From: JANXUR01 sp038229415
GTDB taxonomy: Bacteria; Acidobacteriota; Terriglobia; Terriglobales; Acidobacteriaceae
Assembly: GCA_038229415.1 (NCBI GenBank)
Contig: JBBROM010000003.1
Location: 248,001-312,000 of the forward strand
Length of the DNA: 64,000 nt
Reading direction: 5' to 3'
The first letter of the stretch is position 1. Each line of letters starts with the position of its first letter. The position numbers and the translations under genes are program-made. Under the pieces are notes generated by a model. It made no database searches. It was not told the DNA's origin and worked only from the letters and a program-made list of their open reading frames with translations. Shown in pieces: positions 34,541-42,933 of the stretch.

Positions 34541-34571
34541 GCAAAAGAAGAAGGCGGCCGTGGGGGCCGCC
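34541..34571 (-). terminator. Terminator of the GvpL/F-like gene
   Basis: On the minus strand GGCGGCC pairs with GGCCGCC, followed by TTCTTCTTTTGC, about 40 nt after the stop of the gene at 34612-35361. Confidence 0.75.
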
Positions 34572-34611
34572 TCTTCTGGAATATTCAAGAGCATCAAGCT
34601 CTGAAGGGCTG

Positions 34612-35361
34612 CTAGGCCTGGGTGTTATTGCCAGCCACGGTGCGCAGCTTGCCAGGCAAAAAGTGATACGGAGGCCAAGGGCCACTGATGATCAGCTCAC
34701 AATCCTTAAACTGCTTGGCTGCGATGCTGAACCGGTTCTGATATTTTTCGATGGATTTGGTGTCAATGAGGTGGGCAATATCGAGAAGCATGCCGTCGGC
34801 GTTTACCTTCTTGCAGCTGATCTCTTCTTCCAGAGGATTGAAGAGCCTGTGTACCTGCACCGAGAGGGCTTTGGCCTTGGTTTGGCGTTCGCGCTGGCGT
34901 TGAGCCCGTTCGCGAAGCTTAGTGAGGTACTCGCCGCCGACGCTGGCCGGAAGGTCAATGTCAGTCATTGCGCCCTTCATGCCGTCCTTGACGATGAGTT
35001 TAAGGCGCATTTCAGCTTTGCCGCGCAGCCGATCCACACTTTCCACAAATGCCTTGCGATTGGTGCGCACGGCCTGGCGAAGGGCGTCATCGCTATCGAA
35101 GACGGTACCGAACCGGAACGGAAGAACGGTGCCGCTACGGAAGCAATGACTCACTACACGAGCGTGTTCGAGCATCGCCTTTTCGGGTAGAATGCCGTGT
35201 TTTTCGACTTCACTGACGACTACGCTGAAATCACCGCTGGGATAGCTGAATACGGGAGAGTTTTCTATGCCTTGTGCGCCGTCCAATAGAAAAGGGCGGC
35301 GAGTGCGGACTCCGTGACTGAAGAGCTGCTGCTCCGTGATGCAGTACGCGTACCACGCCAT
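34612..35361 (-). CDS. Orphan GvpL/GvpF-family protein
   Basis: A 249-residue protein with the GvpL/GvpF signature. The N-terminal half ends in VLPFRFGTVFDSDDALRQAV, and the C-terminal domain ends in the diagnostic SGPWPPYHF. A basic, Arg/Gln-rich helix (about residues 150-180) joins them. GvpF/L proteins are minor gas-vesicle components that bind GvpA and seed assembly. No gvpA, gvpN or other gas-vesicle gene is in the window; the neighbours are a peptidase and aroDE. An AGGTGG lies about 10 nt before the ATG. It is probably not for gas vesicles here, and its real role is unknown. Confidence 0.85.
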   Translation of the reverse strand: MAWYAYCITEQQLFSHGVRTRRPFLLDGAQGIENSPVFSYPSGDFSVVVSEVEKHGILPEKAMLEHARVVSHCFRSGTVLPFRFGTVFDSDDALRQAVRTNRKAFVESVDRLRGKAEMRLKLIVKDGMKGAMTDIDLPASVGGEYLTKLRERAQRQRERQTKAKALSVQVHRLFNPLEEEISCKKVNADGMLLDIAHLIDTKSIEKYQNRFSIAAKQFKDCELIISGPWPPYHFLPGKLRTVAGNNTQA

Positions 35362-35719
35362 GCAGTTTTTCCACCTTTTGCCGGGCCGATCAAATCCGTC
35401 CCGGTTATGTCAAAACCGACTCGTGCCTGAGAATGAGTCCCAGAAAACTGCTTATGTAAAATTTTTGTGAATTCTAACCAGAGCCGAATCGGAGCATTTA
35501 GCGCCCGACCCATTCGCAATATTAAAGCCGTCTAACGATAGTTTGCAACCTTTGATGAGGCAAAAGCATCGGCTTTGGCGCATGGTTCCGCCGGAGGAGC
35601 GTGTGGCGGAAGGTTGAACCTTGTTGCAGGAAAGCCACACCATACGAAAATTTCCTGTGAAAATTTCTTTATGAAATCTTTATGCAAGTGAATGCAACGT
35701 TGGGGGGTTACCTCAATCG
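35362..35719. other. 358-bp AT-richer gap between GvpL/F and aroDE
   Basis: No gene or RNA was recognised. The composition is noticeably more AT-rich than the flanks, consistent with a promoter region for the GvpL/F gene, which is transcribed away to the left. I see no clean -35/-10 pair. Confidence 0.4.
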
Positions 35720-37456
35720 TTAGCGGGACCTTGCCTTTGCCTTCTTCGTGGGCGCGGGCTTGCGGGAAGGGGCCACTTTCGCTTTGGAGGGCTTCGCTTT
35801 CACGGTAGAAATCTTTTTTTCAACTTTCTTTTTACTTTTGTCATTTTTCTCGGTTTTCTTCTCAAGTTTCTTGGCAGGTGCGGATTTTTTCTCCTCAGGT
35901 GGAGTTGCGGCACGGGTTGCGGCGCGCTCGGCGAGGGCTACAGTCACCACGCGCTGCATCTCGTCCACTGGTGCGGGCTTGCCAGTCCATATCTCAAACT
36001 GACGTGCCGCCTGCTGCACAAACATCTCCGATCCCGGGATGATGGTAAGCCCTTTGGCTCGTGCCATTTGCACCAGCGGAGTTTCGACCGGGTCGTAGAC
36101 CATTTCAAAGAGTATGCGGGCGTTGATTTCTTCGGGCTGTAAGGGCGATTCGTGATTCTTGCCCATGCCTAACGGCGTGGCGTTGACGATTACGTCGAAT
36201 TGCAGCTTCTTCAGGTCGGCGCGCTTGGCGGTTTTTGCTCCGGCTTGGCGAGCCAGCTTCTGGGCTTTTTCGGGAGTACGGTTGCATATAAAGACTTCCG
36301 CCCCGCGCTCGACCAGGGCAAATACTGCGGCGCGGGCAGCACCGCCCGCGCCGAGCACGAGTACTCGCGCCCCCTCCACGTTCATCCGGTGCTGTAACGG
36401 CCGCAGTACGCCAGTGGTATCGGTATTAAAGCCATACAGTTTGCCGTCCTGTGCGCGGATGACGGTGTTGCAGGCGCCGGTCTTTTGAGTGTGGACGTCG
36501 GAGTTGTCAAGGTGCTCCACGATGGCCTGCTTATATGGCATGGTGACGCTGAAGCCCTGAATGGGTATTTGGCGGACGCAGGCGAGAAAGTCGTCAAGAT
36601 TTTTCGCGTGTAGCGGCAGGTAGACGGCATTCACACTCTCACGCCGAAACGCGGCATTCATAATCGCAGGCGAAAGTGACTGGCTTACCGGGTCGCCCAG
36701 CACACCGTAGACTTTGGTCGCGGCATCCACCTGATCTATGCGGTAGACGTCGTGCAAGGTGCGGGCAGCTACTTGACCGGGCGCGGTCTCCTCGCCCACC
36801 GTGGCGGAGGCAAAGGTAAAGATACTGCCGCCACGCACCGCCAGAATGCGGCTGATAATGCCCTGTTCGCCCATGCAGACGCCGACCATCTGGTGATCTT
36901 GGCTCTGCTCTTCCAGAAAGCGCATCATCTCGACGTTGTCACGCAAGCTGGTGGCGGTGGAGACGACCTTGTAGAAGTCGGCGGGCAGGCTCTGCATTTG
37001 CGAGAAGTGATCGCGCAGCTTCTTGGTGGTCTTGTAGTCGTGATAGGAGAGGATGACTGCGGTCTTTTCCTTGAGTTTGTTGATCTGCGCGGTTTTGAGG
37101 CGGGTCGCTGTCTCAAGTTCGAGATCCACCATGTGGCAACCCAGCGCTGCCGCTTTGCCCAGGATTTGCAACTCGGAGTCTATGGTGCCCTTGAATCTAC
37201 CGCCCCCTGCCACACGCCGGCAGGTAACGACTACGACGGCCTCAGGGTAAGCTGCGAGGAATTCCCGAAGTCGAGGCAAGATTTGTGCCGGTTCCTTGAG
37301 GTAATCAAGCCGGAGTTCGAGGAAGGGGTTTTCACGCACCAAGGCTTCCGCCTTGCCCATCATGGCGGCGGGGTCGTCGGCGATTACGGCGACGCAGACG
37401 CGAGGGAGGCGGCGGGTGTTGACCCGTGACAGGAAGCGAATTGGGTTTGAACTCAT
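35720..37456 (-). CDS. aroDE: Bifunctional 3-dehydroquinate dehydratase (type I) / shikimate dehydrogenase
   Basis: About 578 residues. Residues 15-225 are a type I dehydroquinase: ELRLDYL, the catalytic His in ILSYHDYKTT and the Schiff-base Lys in FYKVVSTATS. Residues 240-505 are shikimate dehydrogenase: GDPVSQSLSPAIMN, the Lys in VTMPYKQAI, the NADP fold VLVLGAGGAARA and the CNRTPEKA box. They catalyse steps 3 and 4 of the shikimate pathway. The start at 37456 precedes the first domain; the frame to 37543 is too long. The C-terminal tail of about 60 residues is almost only Lys, Ala, Pro, Glu and Ser, which is not part of either enzyme. Confidence 0.94.
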   Translation of the reverse strand: MSSNPIRFLSRVNTRRLPRVCVAVIADDPAAMMGKAEALVRENPFLELRLDYLKEPAQILPRLREFLAAYPEAVVVVTCRRVAGGGRFKGTIDSELQILGKAAALGCHMVDLELETATRLKTAQINKLKEKTAVILSYHDYKTTKKLRDHFSQMQSLPADFYKVVSTATSLRDNVEMMRFLEEQSQDHQMVGVCMGEQGIISRILAVRGGSIFTFASATVGEETAPGQVAARTLHDVYRIDQVDAATKVYGVLGDPVSQSLSPAIMNAAFRRESVNAVYLPLHAKNLDDFLACVRQIPIQGFSVTMPYKQAIVEHLDNSDVHTQKTGACNTVIRAQDGKLYGFNTDTTGVLRPLQHRMNVEGARVLVLGAGGAARAAVFALVERGAEVFICNRTPEKAQKLARQAGAKTAKRADLKKLQFDVIVNATPLGMGKNHESPLQPEEINARILFEMVYDPVETPLVQMARAKGLTIIPGSEMFVQQAARQFEIWTGKPAPVDEMQRVVTVALAERAATRAATPPEEKKSAPAKKLEKKTEKNDKSKKKVEKKISTVKAKPSKAKVAPSRKPAPTKKAKARSR

Positions 37457-37704
37457 TGTTGTGCCGTCTTCGCTGCTAGGGTGACGCGTACAGCGACAGA
37501 CGAAGATGGCGCGAATATTACAGGCACCAGCCTGTGGATGCAACCCCTAGGGTGCGGAATGTCACTGGTTGATCAAGGATGCTTCCGTTATGGGAGGTGA
37601 AAGGTCGCAGGGCTCACCCCTCCCCAGCGTAACTTGCTGGCAGGGTTAGGTGGTGATAGCGTCCGCTTAGGAGCAAGGCATTGCCTTGCGGGGAGATTTG
37701 TAAG

Positions 37705-38745
37705 ATGAACAAAATATTGATGTTACTGATATGCGCGGCAGTAAGTGCGGGAGCGCAGACGAGCTCATTGCAGTCTTCTGGTGCCGAAAATGGCGGCACA
37801 ACGGGCGTACCGAGGGACGTAGCGGCGGCGCTAATGCGTCCAGTCGCCCATATGAAGACTCCTACCTTCGCGGATGTTTATTGTGCTGGGTATATCGCAC
37901 CAAAGCCGCAGGAGCCTCAGGTGGGGGTGAGTGCCTCGGTAGCCACCGGGTTTGCGGCTGGGGGCGTCCACACGCCGAATACCACGAAGTTTGTGGACGG
38001 CGACCTGATCTATCTAGCTGGCGGTGGGTACGCTGTGGGCCAGAAAGTGATGCTGGTGCGTGAGCTGAGTCACTATGAGCGCTTTGCCCTGTTCCGGGAA
38101 CAGGCCGGGCTGATTGCGGCCACAGGGCAGCCCTACGCCGACCTGGGGCAGGCTCATGTGGTGGATACGCGCAGCAAGCTGGCGATTGCGCACGTGGACT
38201 ACAGTTGTGAGCCGATGGCTCCGGGCGACCTGGTGATGCCAATGGAAGAACGTTCCTTGCCAGCCGAACGTCAGCCGTTTGCGTTTGACCGCTTTGCTCC
38301 ACCCGGCGACGGGATGAAGGCAAGGATTCTGCTGGCGCGGGATTCTGACGAACTGCTGGGTACGGGTTCGACGGTCTACCTGACGGTGGGAGCGGCACAG
38401 GGAGTGAAGGTGGGGGACTATTTTCACATCCGGCGGGCTTACGCGGCTGATCTGCGCGATGCCGCGGATTCGCTAAGCTTTTTGGCGGCGAATGGCGAGG
38501 TGAACCAGAAGCACACGCCGAAGATTAAGCCAGGCGGGCCGGGCGATATTACACCGCCAGACTCGGCGGCTGCATCAGGTAAAGGCAAAAAGCGCAGCAA
38601 GCATCCAGTGATTGATGTTTCAGATTTGCCCTCACGCGGATTGGGTGAACTGGTGATTGTTTACGTTACGCCGACCAGTGCGACGGGCGTGATCGGCTTC
38701 GCGCTGGAGGATATTCACGTGGGTGATGAAGTGGAGCGGGAGTAA
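37705..38745 (+). CDS. Secreted hypothetical protein with signal peptide
   Basis: A 346-residue protein with a clear signal peptide (NKILMLLICAAVSAGAQ). The mature part is beta-rich: YLAGGGYAVGQKVMLVREL and IYVTP-like strands, the segment GTGSTVYLTVGAAQGVKVGD (a FlgT- or LysM-like beta region), and a Lys/Ser-rich linker near residues 300-315. It is reminiscent of acidobacterial periplasmic proteins that have no assigned function. The ATG at 37705 has GGGGAG 9 nt upstream. It is a single gene between divergent and convergent neighbours. Confidence 0.72.
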   Translation: MNKILMLLICAAVSAGAQTSSLQSSGAENGGTTGVPRDVAAALMRPVAHMKTPTFADVYCAGYIAPKPQEPQVGVSASVATGFAAGGVHTPNTTKFVDGDLIYLAGGGYAVGQKVMLVRELSHYERFALFREQAGLIAATGQPYADLGQAHVVDTRSKLAIAHVDYSCEPMAPGDLVMPMEERSLPAERQPFAFDRFAPPGDGMKARILLARDSDELLGTGSTVYLTVGAAQGVKVGDYFHIRRAYAADLRDAADSLSFLAANGEVNQKHTPKIKPGGPGDITPPDSAAASGKGKKRSKHPVIDVSDLPSRGLGELVIVYVTPTSATGVIGFALEDIHVGDEVERE

Positions 38746-38772
38746 GCTGAAAACTCCCAGGCTCGTGTCCGT

Positions 38773-39408
38773 TTATGGGTTCAAAATTGAAACGCCCTTT
38801 TGGATCTGGTGGAGTTTGGACAGGTGGTACTGCAAGTAGATTTGTGCGAAGAAAAAGGTCATCACGCCGCTGAGCGGGTAGGGGCTGCCCAGTTTGCGGT
38901 AGGCGTCCTCGATCACGCTTCTGATGTCGAAGTAGGCGATGATGACGAGGATGGCGGCGGCAAGAACCATCAGCCCAAAGATAAGGGCAAATACCGGACT
39001 CGGTTCGTTGTTGACCCCTACTGAAGCGATGATGCCGATGACGGCGACCACGACGAGACCGAAGCCAAACAGAAAATAGCGCAGGGCATTACTGGTGGGG
39101 TCGGCCTTGCGGGCCCAGTTCGCCTGCACCAGTGACCAAGGAATCGTGAACAGGCCACCGATCAGCGCGGAGAGCAGGAGCACGATGCCCCAGTGCAGAT
39201 CAGGCGCGTTCGCCATGGAGATGCCCAGAGCGGAAAAGCTAGTGGCGGGGGCGCTTTCCACGACACTGGAGACGGCAACCCACTCGGTGGAGTTCTCTTC
39301 GCGGGCGAGGTCGGTGGAAACGATGTTCCCCGTGGCGAGATAGTTGCGGATGTCCTCGGGTGAGTAGGGGCCGAACTCCTATTCGCCACGGCGGATGAAA
39401 TATTTCAT
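38773..39408 (-). pseudogene. GYF_2-domain membrane protein with an in-frame TAG at codon 10
   Basis: The open frame at 38773-39261 encodes four membrane helices ending in a C-terminal cytoplasmic tail, but it has no good start of its own. Reading upstream in the same frame gives MKYFIRRGE, a TAG (minus strand, 39381-39379), then EFGPYSPEDIRNYLATGN and STEWVAVSSVV. This is a typical GYF_2/DUF4339 N-terminal domain, in which GxxxGPYS.EE is the signature. A CAG to TAG change would explain the stop. The intact gene would be 211 residues with its ATG at 39408. As it stands, translation could only restart internally and give the membrane part. Confidence 0.83.
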
Positions 39409-39597
39409 AGAGTTATCCAGTTAGTTGAGCTCTTGTTCCGACGCTACGAGAGTATAGGACAGGGCTGGCATGTGCCAAGAAGGTTGCGAGTCGCCACCAA
39501 AAATTGGAAACTGCCGCTTCGTGCCGCCGTTAAGCATTTGAATCCCATCCTAAGCGCACAGGACTCGGTTAGGATGGCGCCGGGGTTGAAACCCAGT

Positions 39598-40020
39598 CTA
39601 AGTCATCGGAACTTTTTCGTAGTTAAACATCCATTGCACGCCGAAGCGGTCGGTGAGCATGGCGAAGTGGGCGTTCCAGAAAGTGTCTTGCGGCGGCATG
39701 GAGACGGTGGCTCCTTCGGCGAAGTTGGCAAACAGGCTATCCACTTCCTCGGCATTCTCGCAAGCCACGCTGACAGCGGCTCCGTGGCCGCGGTGAAATG
39801 GTATGCCAGGAGGAAAGTCCGAAGCCATTAACAATGTCATGCCGTTACGCAGCAGCCGGGCATGCATAACGCGCTCTTTGGCCTCCGGCGGAATGGGCAT
39901 TGGCATTGGCGACTCACCGTACGGGAAAATATTCACTTCGGCGTTGAGCCACTTGGCGTAGCACTCGCAGGCTTCGCGGGCGTTGCCATCAAACTGCAAG
40001 TATGTGTGAACCGCAAACAT
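39598..40020 (-). CDS. PhnB-like VOC-family protein
   Basis: A 140-residue protein of the vicinal-oxygen-chelate/glyoxalase fold, PhnB-like subgroup: YLQFDGNAREACECYA at the start, then HARLLRNGMTLLMASD, and the end segment FGVQWMFNYE. Such proteins are widespread, often annotated 3-demethylubiquinone methyltransferase-like, and their activity is mostly unknown. AAAGGAG lies 8 nt before the ATG. It is followed downstream by a degraded repeat at 39543-39581. Confidence 0.85.
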   Translation of the reverse strand: MFAVHTYLQFDGNAREACECYAKWLNAEVNIFPYGESPMPMPIPPEAKERVMHARLLRNGMTLLMASDFPPGIPFHRGHGAAVSVACENAEEVDSLFANFAEGATVSMPPQDTFWNAHFAMLTDRFGVQWMFNYEKVPMT

Positions 40021-40047
40021 GAAATGCTCCTTTCGGATCGGGGTTCG

Positions 40048-40782
40048 TTAGGATTTCTCCTGGGAAGAACCCAGGGCGGGATTGGCTAGTGACTCGGCGA
40101 CCACCGATTCTCGCTTCAGCACAAAGCTTTTCTTGCGGTTGCCCTCGGCGCTGCGGCTGATCTGCCCCCAAAATCCACGGAAGTAGTCAAAGGCGCTGTA
40201 AAGGCTGAGCGCCACCATCACCCAGATGGAGATCACGGCGATCCAGTGTACGGGCAGAAGCACGTTGAATCCGGTGACGTCCGCCGCAGTGTAAGGAGCT
40301 TCCAGCGGATTGATCCACGGATAGAACTGCCAGCTTACCCAGCGATGGTCGAGGATGCAGGCCACCACCGAGACGATCTGCACGATCATCTTGGCTTTGC
40401 CGAGTTCGCTGGCGGTGATGGTAAAGCCTTCATTGGCGGCGATGGTGCGCAGTCCACTAACCAGAAATTCGCGGGCGACAATGATGACGGCGACCCAGGC
40501 AGGCACCATGTCGGGATTGAACTGCACCAATGCGATGAAGACCGCGCAGATCAGGAGTTTATCGGCCAGCGGATCGAGCAACATGCCGAGCGTGGTGACC
40601 TGGTTGTTGCGGCGGGCGAGGTAGCCGTCAATACCGTCGGTCATGGCAGCCAGAATGAAGATCGCGCTGGCGACCAGTTCCTTGATGCCGTAGATACTGG
40701 AGAACTCGGCGCTGGCGAGAAGGTAGATAATCACCGGCACGGCGATGATGCGCGAGAACGTAATGGTGTTGGGCAGGTTCAC
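40048..40782 (-). CDS. pgsA: CDP-diacylglycerol-glycerol-3-phosphate 3-phosphatidyltransferase
   Basis: A 244-residue integral membrane enzyme that makes phosphatidylglycerophosphate. The CDP-alcohol phosphotransferase signature is complete: DGIDGYLARRNNQ followed by G...D...D in TLGMLLDPLADKLL. About six helices. The C-terminus of about 40 residues is polar and basic and longer than usual. The PhnB-like gene starts 27 bp downstream, so the two may share a transcript. Confidence 0.93.
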   Translation of the reverse strand: MNLPNTITFSRIIAVPVIIYLLASAEFSSIYGIKELVASAIFILAAMTDGIDGYLARRNNQVTTLGMLLDPLADKLLICAVFIALVQFNPDMVPAWVAVIIVAREFLVSGLRTIAANEGFTITASELGKAKMIVQIVSVVACILDHRWVSWQFYPWINPLEAPYTAADVTGFNVLLPVHWIAVISIWVMVALSLYSAFDYFRGFWGQISRSAEGNRKKSFVLKRESVVAESLANPALGSSQEKS

Positions 40783-40918
40783 AATCGCGCATCCGTATGA
40801 GCTGGAGGTTCCAGAGGGAGATTATTACGCACGGCGAAGAACGGGGCAACCGTCTCTGCATCTTTGTGTGTATCGAAAGTGTGCCAATGCGCAACGGATT
40901 TCACTTCAGACGAAGAAA

Positions 40919-40943
40919 AGGGACGCGCGCGCGGCTCGTCCCT
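40919..40943 (-). terminator. Terminator of the YidB-like gene
   Basis: On the minus strand AGGGACG pairs with CGTCCCT, followed by TTTCTTC. It lies about 25 nt after the gene at 40969-41406. Confidence 0.65.
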
Positions 40944-40968
40944 CGGGTTTGTCGAGCGGATAAAAGCG

Positions 40969-41406
40969 TCAGCCGTTCTTCTGAGTAAAGGCCTGCAACA
41001 GCGAGCCAGCCATGGACATCAGGTCGGTGCCTGCTGCTGGCGCTTGGCCATTGGGAGTAACGTGGTTGATCACAACCGGTAGCAACTGGGCCATCACGGT
41101 GTGAGCGATCTCCGGCGAGATGCCAGCCTTGGCGGCGAAAGAATCGAGCAGCGTACTATTAGCGAGGACGCCCTGGATCTGATCGCCCGTAACAGGCTGA
41201 TTCGGGCCGCCGCCGACCCAGGAGCTGAAGGCTCCGCCGAGGCCGCCTTGTTGAAAGGCGGCTTCGAGTCCCTGAATGCCGCCCGGATGCTCATTAATGG
41301 CCTGCAGTAGAGCGCCAGCGGCACCGCCCATATTGGTGCCACCTGCCTGACCCTGTCCGCCCAGCAGGCTACCTGCTACGCCTGCGAGTTCGTCGAATAA
41401 ACCCAT
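40969..41406 (-). CDS. YidB-like DUF937 protein
   Basis: A 145-residue Gly/Ala-rich protein of the YidB/DUF937 family: GLFDELAGVAGSLLGG at the start, GIQGLEAAFQQGGLGGAFSS, and GVLANSTLLDSFAAKAGISP. It has no signal or membrane helix. Biochemical function is not established for the family. The ATG has a purine-rich AGGAGAT upstream. Confidence 0.88.
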   Translation of the reverse strand: MGLFDELAGVAGSLLGGQGQAGGTNMGGAAGALLQAINEHPGGIQGLEAAFQQGGLGGAFSSWVGGGPNQPVTGDQIQGVLANSTLLDSFAAKAGISPEIAHTVMAQLLPVVINHVTPNGQAPAAGTDLMSMAGSLLQAFTQKNG

Positions 41407-41508
41407 ACTCGTATCTCCTGAAGAATTTTATGCGATGAGGTGCAGTTGGAAGGCCGAGCGGACGGCAACGTTTAACCCACCGCCGCTCGGCGAAATAAAA
41501 ACCGGTTG

Positions 41509-41862
41509 CTACTTCTGCTTCGCAATCACCAGCGCGGCGATTTTCTTGTAGGTAGCCGCAGGGACGATCTTCTTGCGAGTGAGATCCGTCTTGGCCTTGT
41601 AGGGGCGGCCGTCCATGATCTTCTGCGAGTAGGCGTCGCCGATGCCGGGCAGCGCCGAAAGCTGATACTTGGTGGCGGTGTTTAGATCCACCAGATTAGC
41701 GGCGGGTGCCGGAGCAGCTTTGGCAGCCTTCGCGGGCTTGGCGGCTTTCGCTTTGGCGGGGGCTGCAGCGGCTTGGGCGAAGCCCATGCTGCCAAGCATG
41801 CCGAGGGCGAGAGCTACGGTGAGAATGCGGGTGATGAGTATGCGATTCGCAGTGGTCTTCAT
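41509..41862 (-). CDS. Secreted ComEA-like helix-hairpin-helix protein
   Basis: A 117-residue protein with a signal peptide (RILTVALALGMLGSMGFAQ), an Ala/Lys/Pro linker (residues 35-58), and a double helix-hairpin-helix domain with VDLNTATKYQLSALPGIG and RKKIVPAATYKKI. ComEA-like domains bind DNA in the periplasm during uptake, but short versions are common in Acidobacteriota and are not proven competence proteins. The gene for the repeat-rich exported protein lies just upstream, 9 bp away, so the two should be co-expressed. Confidence 0.82.
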   Translation of the reverse strand: MKTTANRILITRILTVALALGMLGSMGFAQAAAAPAKAKAAKPAKAAKAAPAPAANLVDLNTATKYQLSALPGIGDAYSQKIMDGRPYKAKTDLTRKKIVPAATYKKIAALVIAKQK

Positions 41863-41871
41863 GGTATCTGA

Positions 41872-42639
41872 CTACTCCTTTTTGGCGGCAGTATAGCCTG
41901 CGGCCTTGGCTTCAGCTTCGGTCATAAACTTGCCGTCTTTGGTTTTGCCGTACCACTGGCCGCCCTTATGGTAAATCTTGGTGCTGGTGTTGACCCAGAC
42001 CTTGCCGGAAGACTTGGCGGAGGCGATGTCGGTGTCCGAGGCGTTGTTGCTTGGACGGGGAGCCATCCTCTTGCCTGCGGCGGGTGCGGCGGCTGGCTTG
42101 GCAGCAGGTGCTGCTGCTGGTGCAGCGGCCGGAGTGCTCGCCTGGGCAGCGGCAGGAGCAGCCGCAGCGTCTTTCTTGCTCTTGCGCGACTTCTTCTCCT
42201 TGGGCATGGGAGCGTCAGCGGAAGCAGCAGGAGCGGCGGCTGGTGGTGGTGCCGCTGCCGCTTCCTTTTCTTTCTTGCTCTTGCGCGACTTCTTTTCCTT
42301 AGGCATGGGAGCGTCAGCGGAAGCGGCGGGAGCACCACCAGCAGGTGTGGCATCCGCGGCCTCCTTCTTGCTCTTGCGATACTTCTTTTCCATAGGCATG
42401 GAGGCATCGGCGGGAGCAGCAGTAGGCGCGGCAGAGGCGTCCTTGTCTTTCTTACTCTTGCGCGACTTCTGGGCAGGCTTGTCCGCGCTGGCGTCCGCTG
42501 CCTTGGTGTCGGTCGCGGCTGCGGCGGTGTCATCGGCGGCCTTCTTCTTTTTCTTGGCAAATGCCGGGTCGGCGGAGACAGCGAAAGCGAGGCCCAGGAC
42601 GATCAGAGTGGCTAGGCTACGGTTGAAAAGATTTTTCAT
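41872..42639 (-). CDS. Exported low-complexity protein with repeated KSRKSKK modules
   Basis: About 255 residues. A signal peptide (ATLIVLGLAFAVSADPAFA) leads into a low-complexity region with four copies of a K(S/Y)RKSKK motif, the last two being PMPKEKKSRKSKK, separated by Ala/Pro spacers. A C-terminal domain of about 45 residues has VWVNTSTKIYHKGGQWYGKT and FMTEAEAKAAGY. The C-terminal domain recurs after HHH domains in acidobacterial exported proteins (recollection). The basic modules could bind nucleic acid or anionic polymers; that is inference. I prefer the ATG at 42639 with AAGGAGA about 12 nt upstream; 42672 is the other option. Confidence 0.72.
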   Translation of the reverse strand: MKNLFNRSLATLIVLGLAFAVSADPAFAKKKKKAADDTAAAATDTKAADASADKPAQKSRKSKKDKDASAAPTAAPADASMPMEKKYRKSKKEAADATPAGGAPAASADAPMPKEKKSRKSKKEKEAAAAPPPAAAPAASADAPMPKEKKSRKSKKDAAAAPAAAQASTPAAAPAAAPAAKPAAAPAAGKRMAPRPSNNASDTDIASAKSSGKVWVNTSTKIYHKGGQWYGKTKDGKFMTEAEAKAAGYTAAKKE

Positions 42640-42933
42640 GGTGCGTACGTTCTCCTTGATCGAATTTCCCAAGCAAGCAGAACCCAGCGTGCAACTTTCA
42701 AATCACTGAGGTCAGGCAACGCCACGCTGTCCCAAGTACGGTCATGGGCATGTTCGGCGAGCCGCACGCGGGCGGCTTCTACCGGCGTTGCGGGCCTGTT
42801 TGACAAGGGCGACTAATGATGACAGCAGCAAGACGCGGAGTCAACTCTAGATTGCAGATACCCCCCGAAACAATTTGCCCACCCGCTAGGATGCAGGTAG
42901 GCCAAAGGGTGTTGCATTGACGGGCTGAGCGCT

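Larger units (their letters stand above)
34008..34611. other. 604-bp gap with two hairpin terminators, no gene
   Basis: Apart from the terminators at 34124-34157 and 34541-34571, nothing is recognised. The upstream end carries the promoter region of the M28 peptidase. Short ORFs in all frames lack ribosome binding sites and family features. Confidence 0.5.

Noticed and set aside
25923..39381. Amber codon reassignment or general read-through to explain two in-frame TAGs
   Set aside because: TAG ends many intact genes here (for example 1309-1311, 2302-2304, 13424-13426), so it is an ordinary stop codon in this organism.
41968..42709. Ala/Gly/Ser-rich plus-strand ORFs opposite the KSRKSKK protein
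   Set aside because: They are antisense translations of a repetitive gene that has a signal peptide and ribosome binding site on the minus strand.
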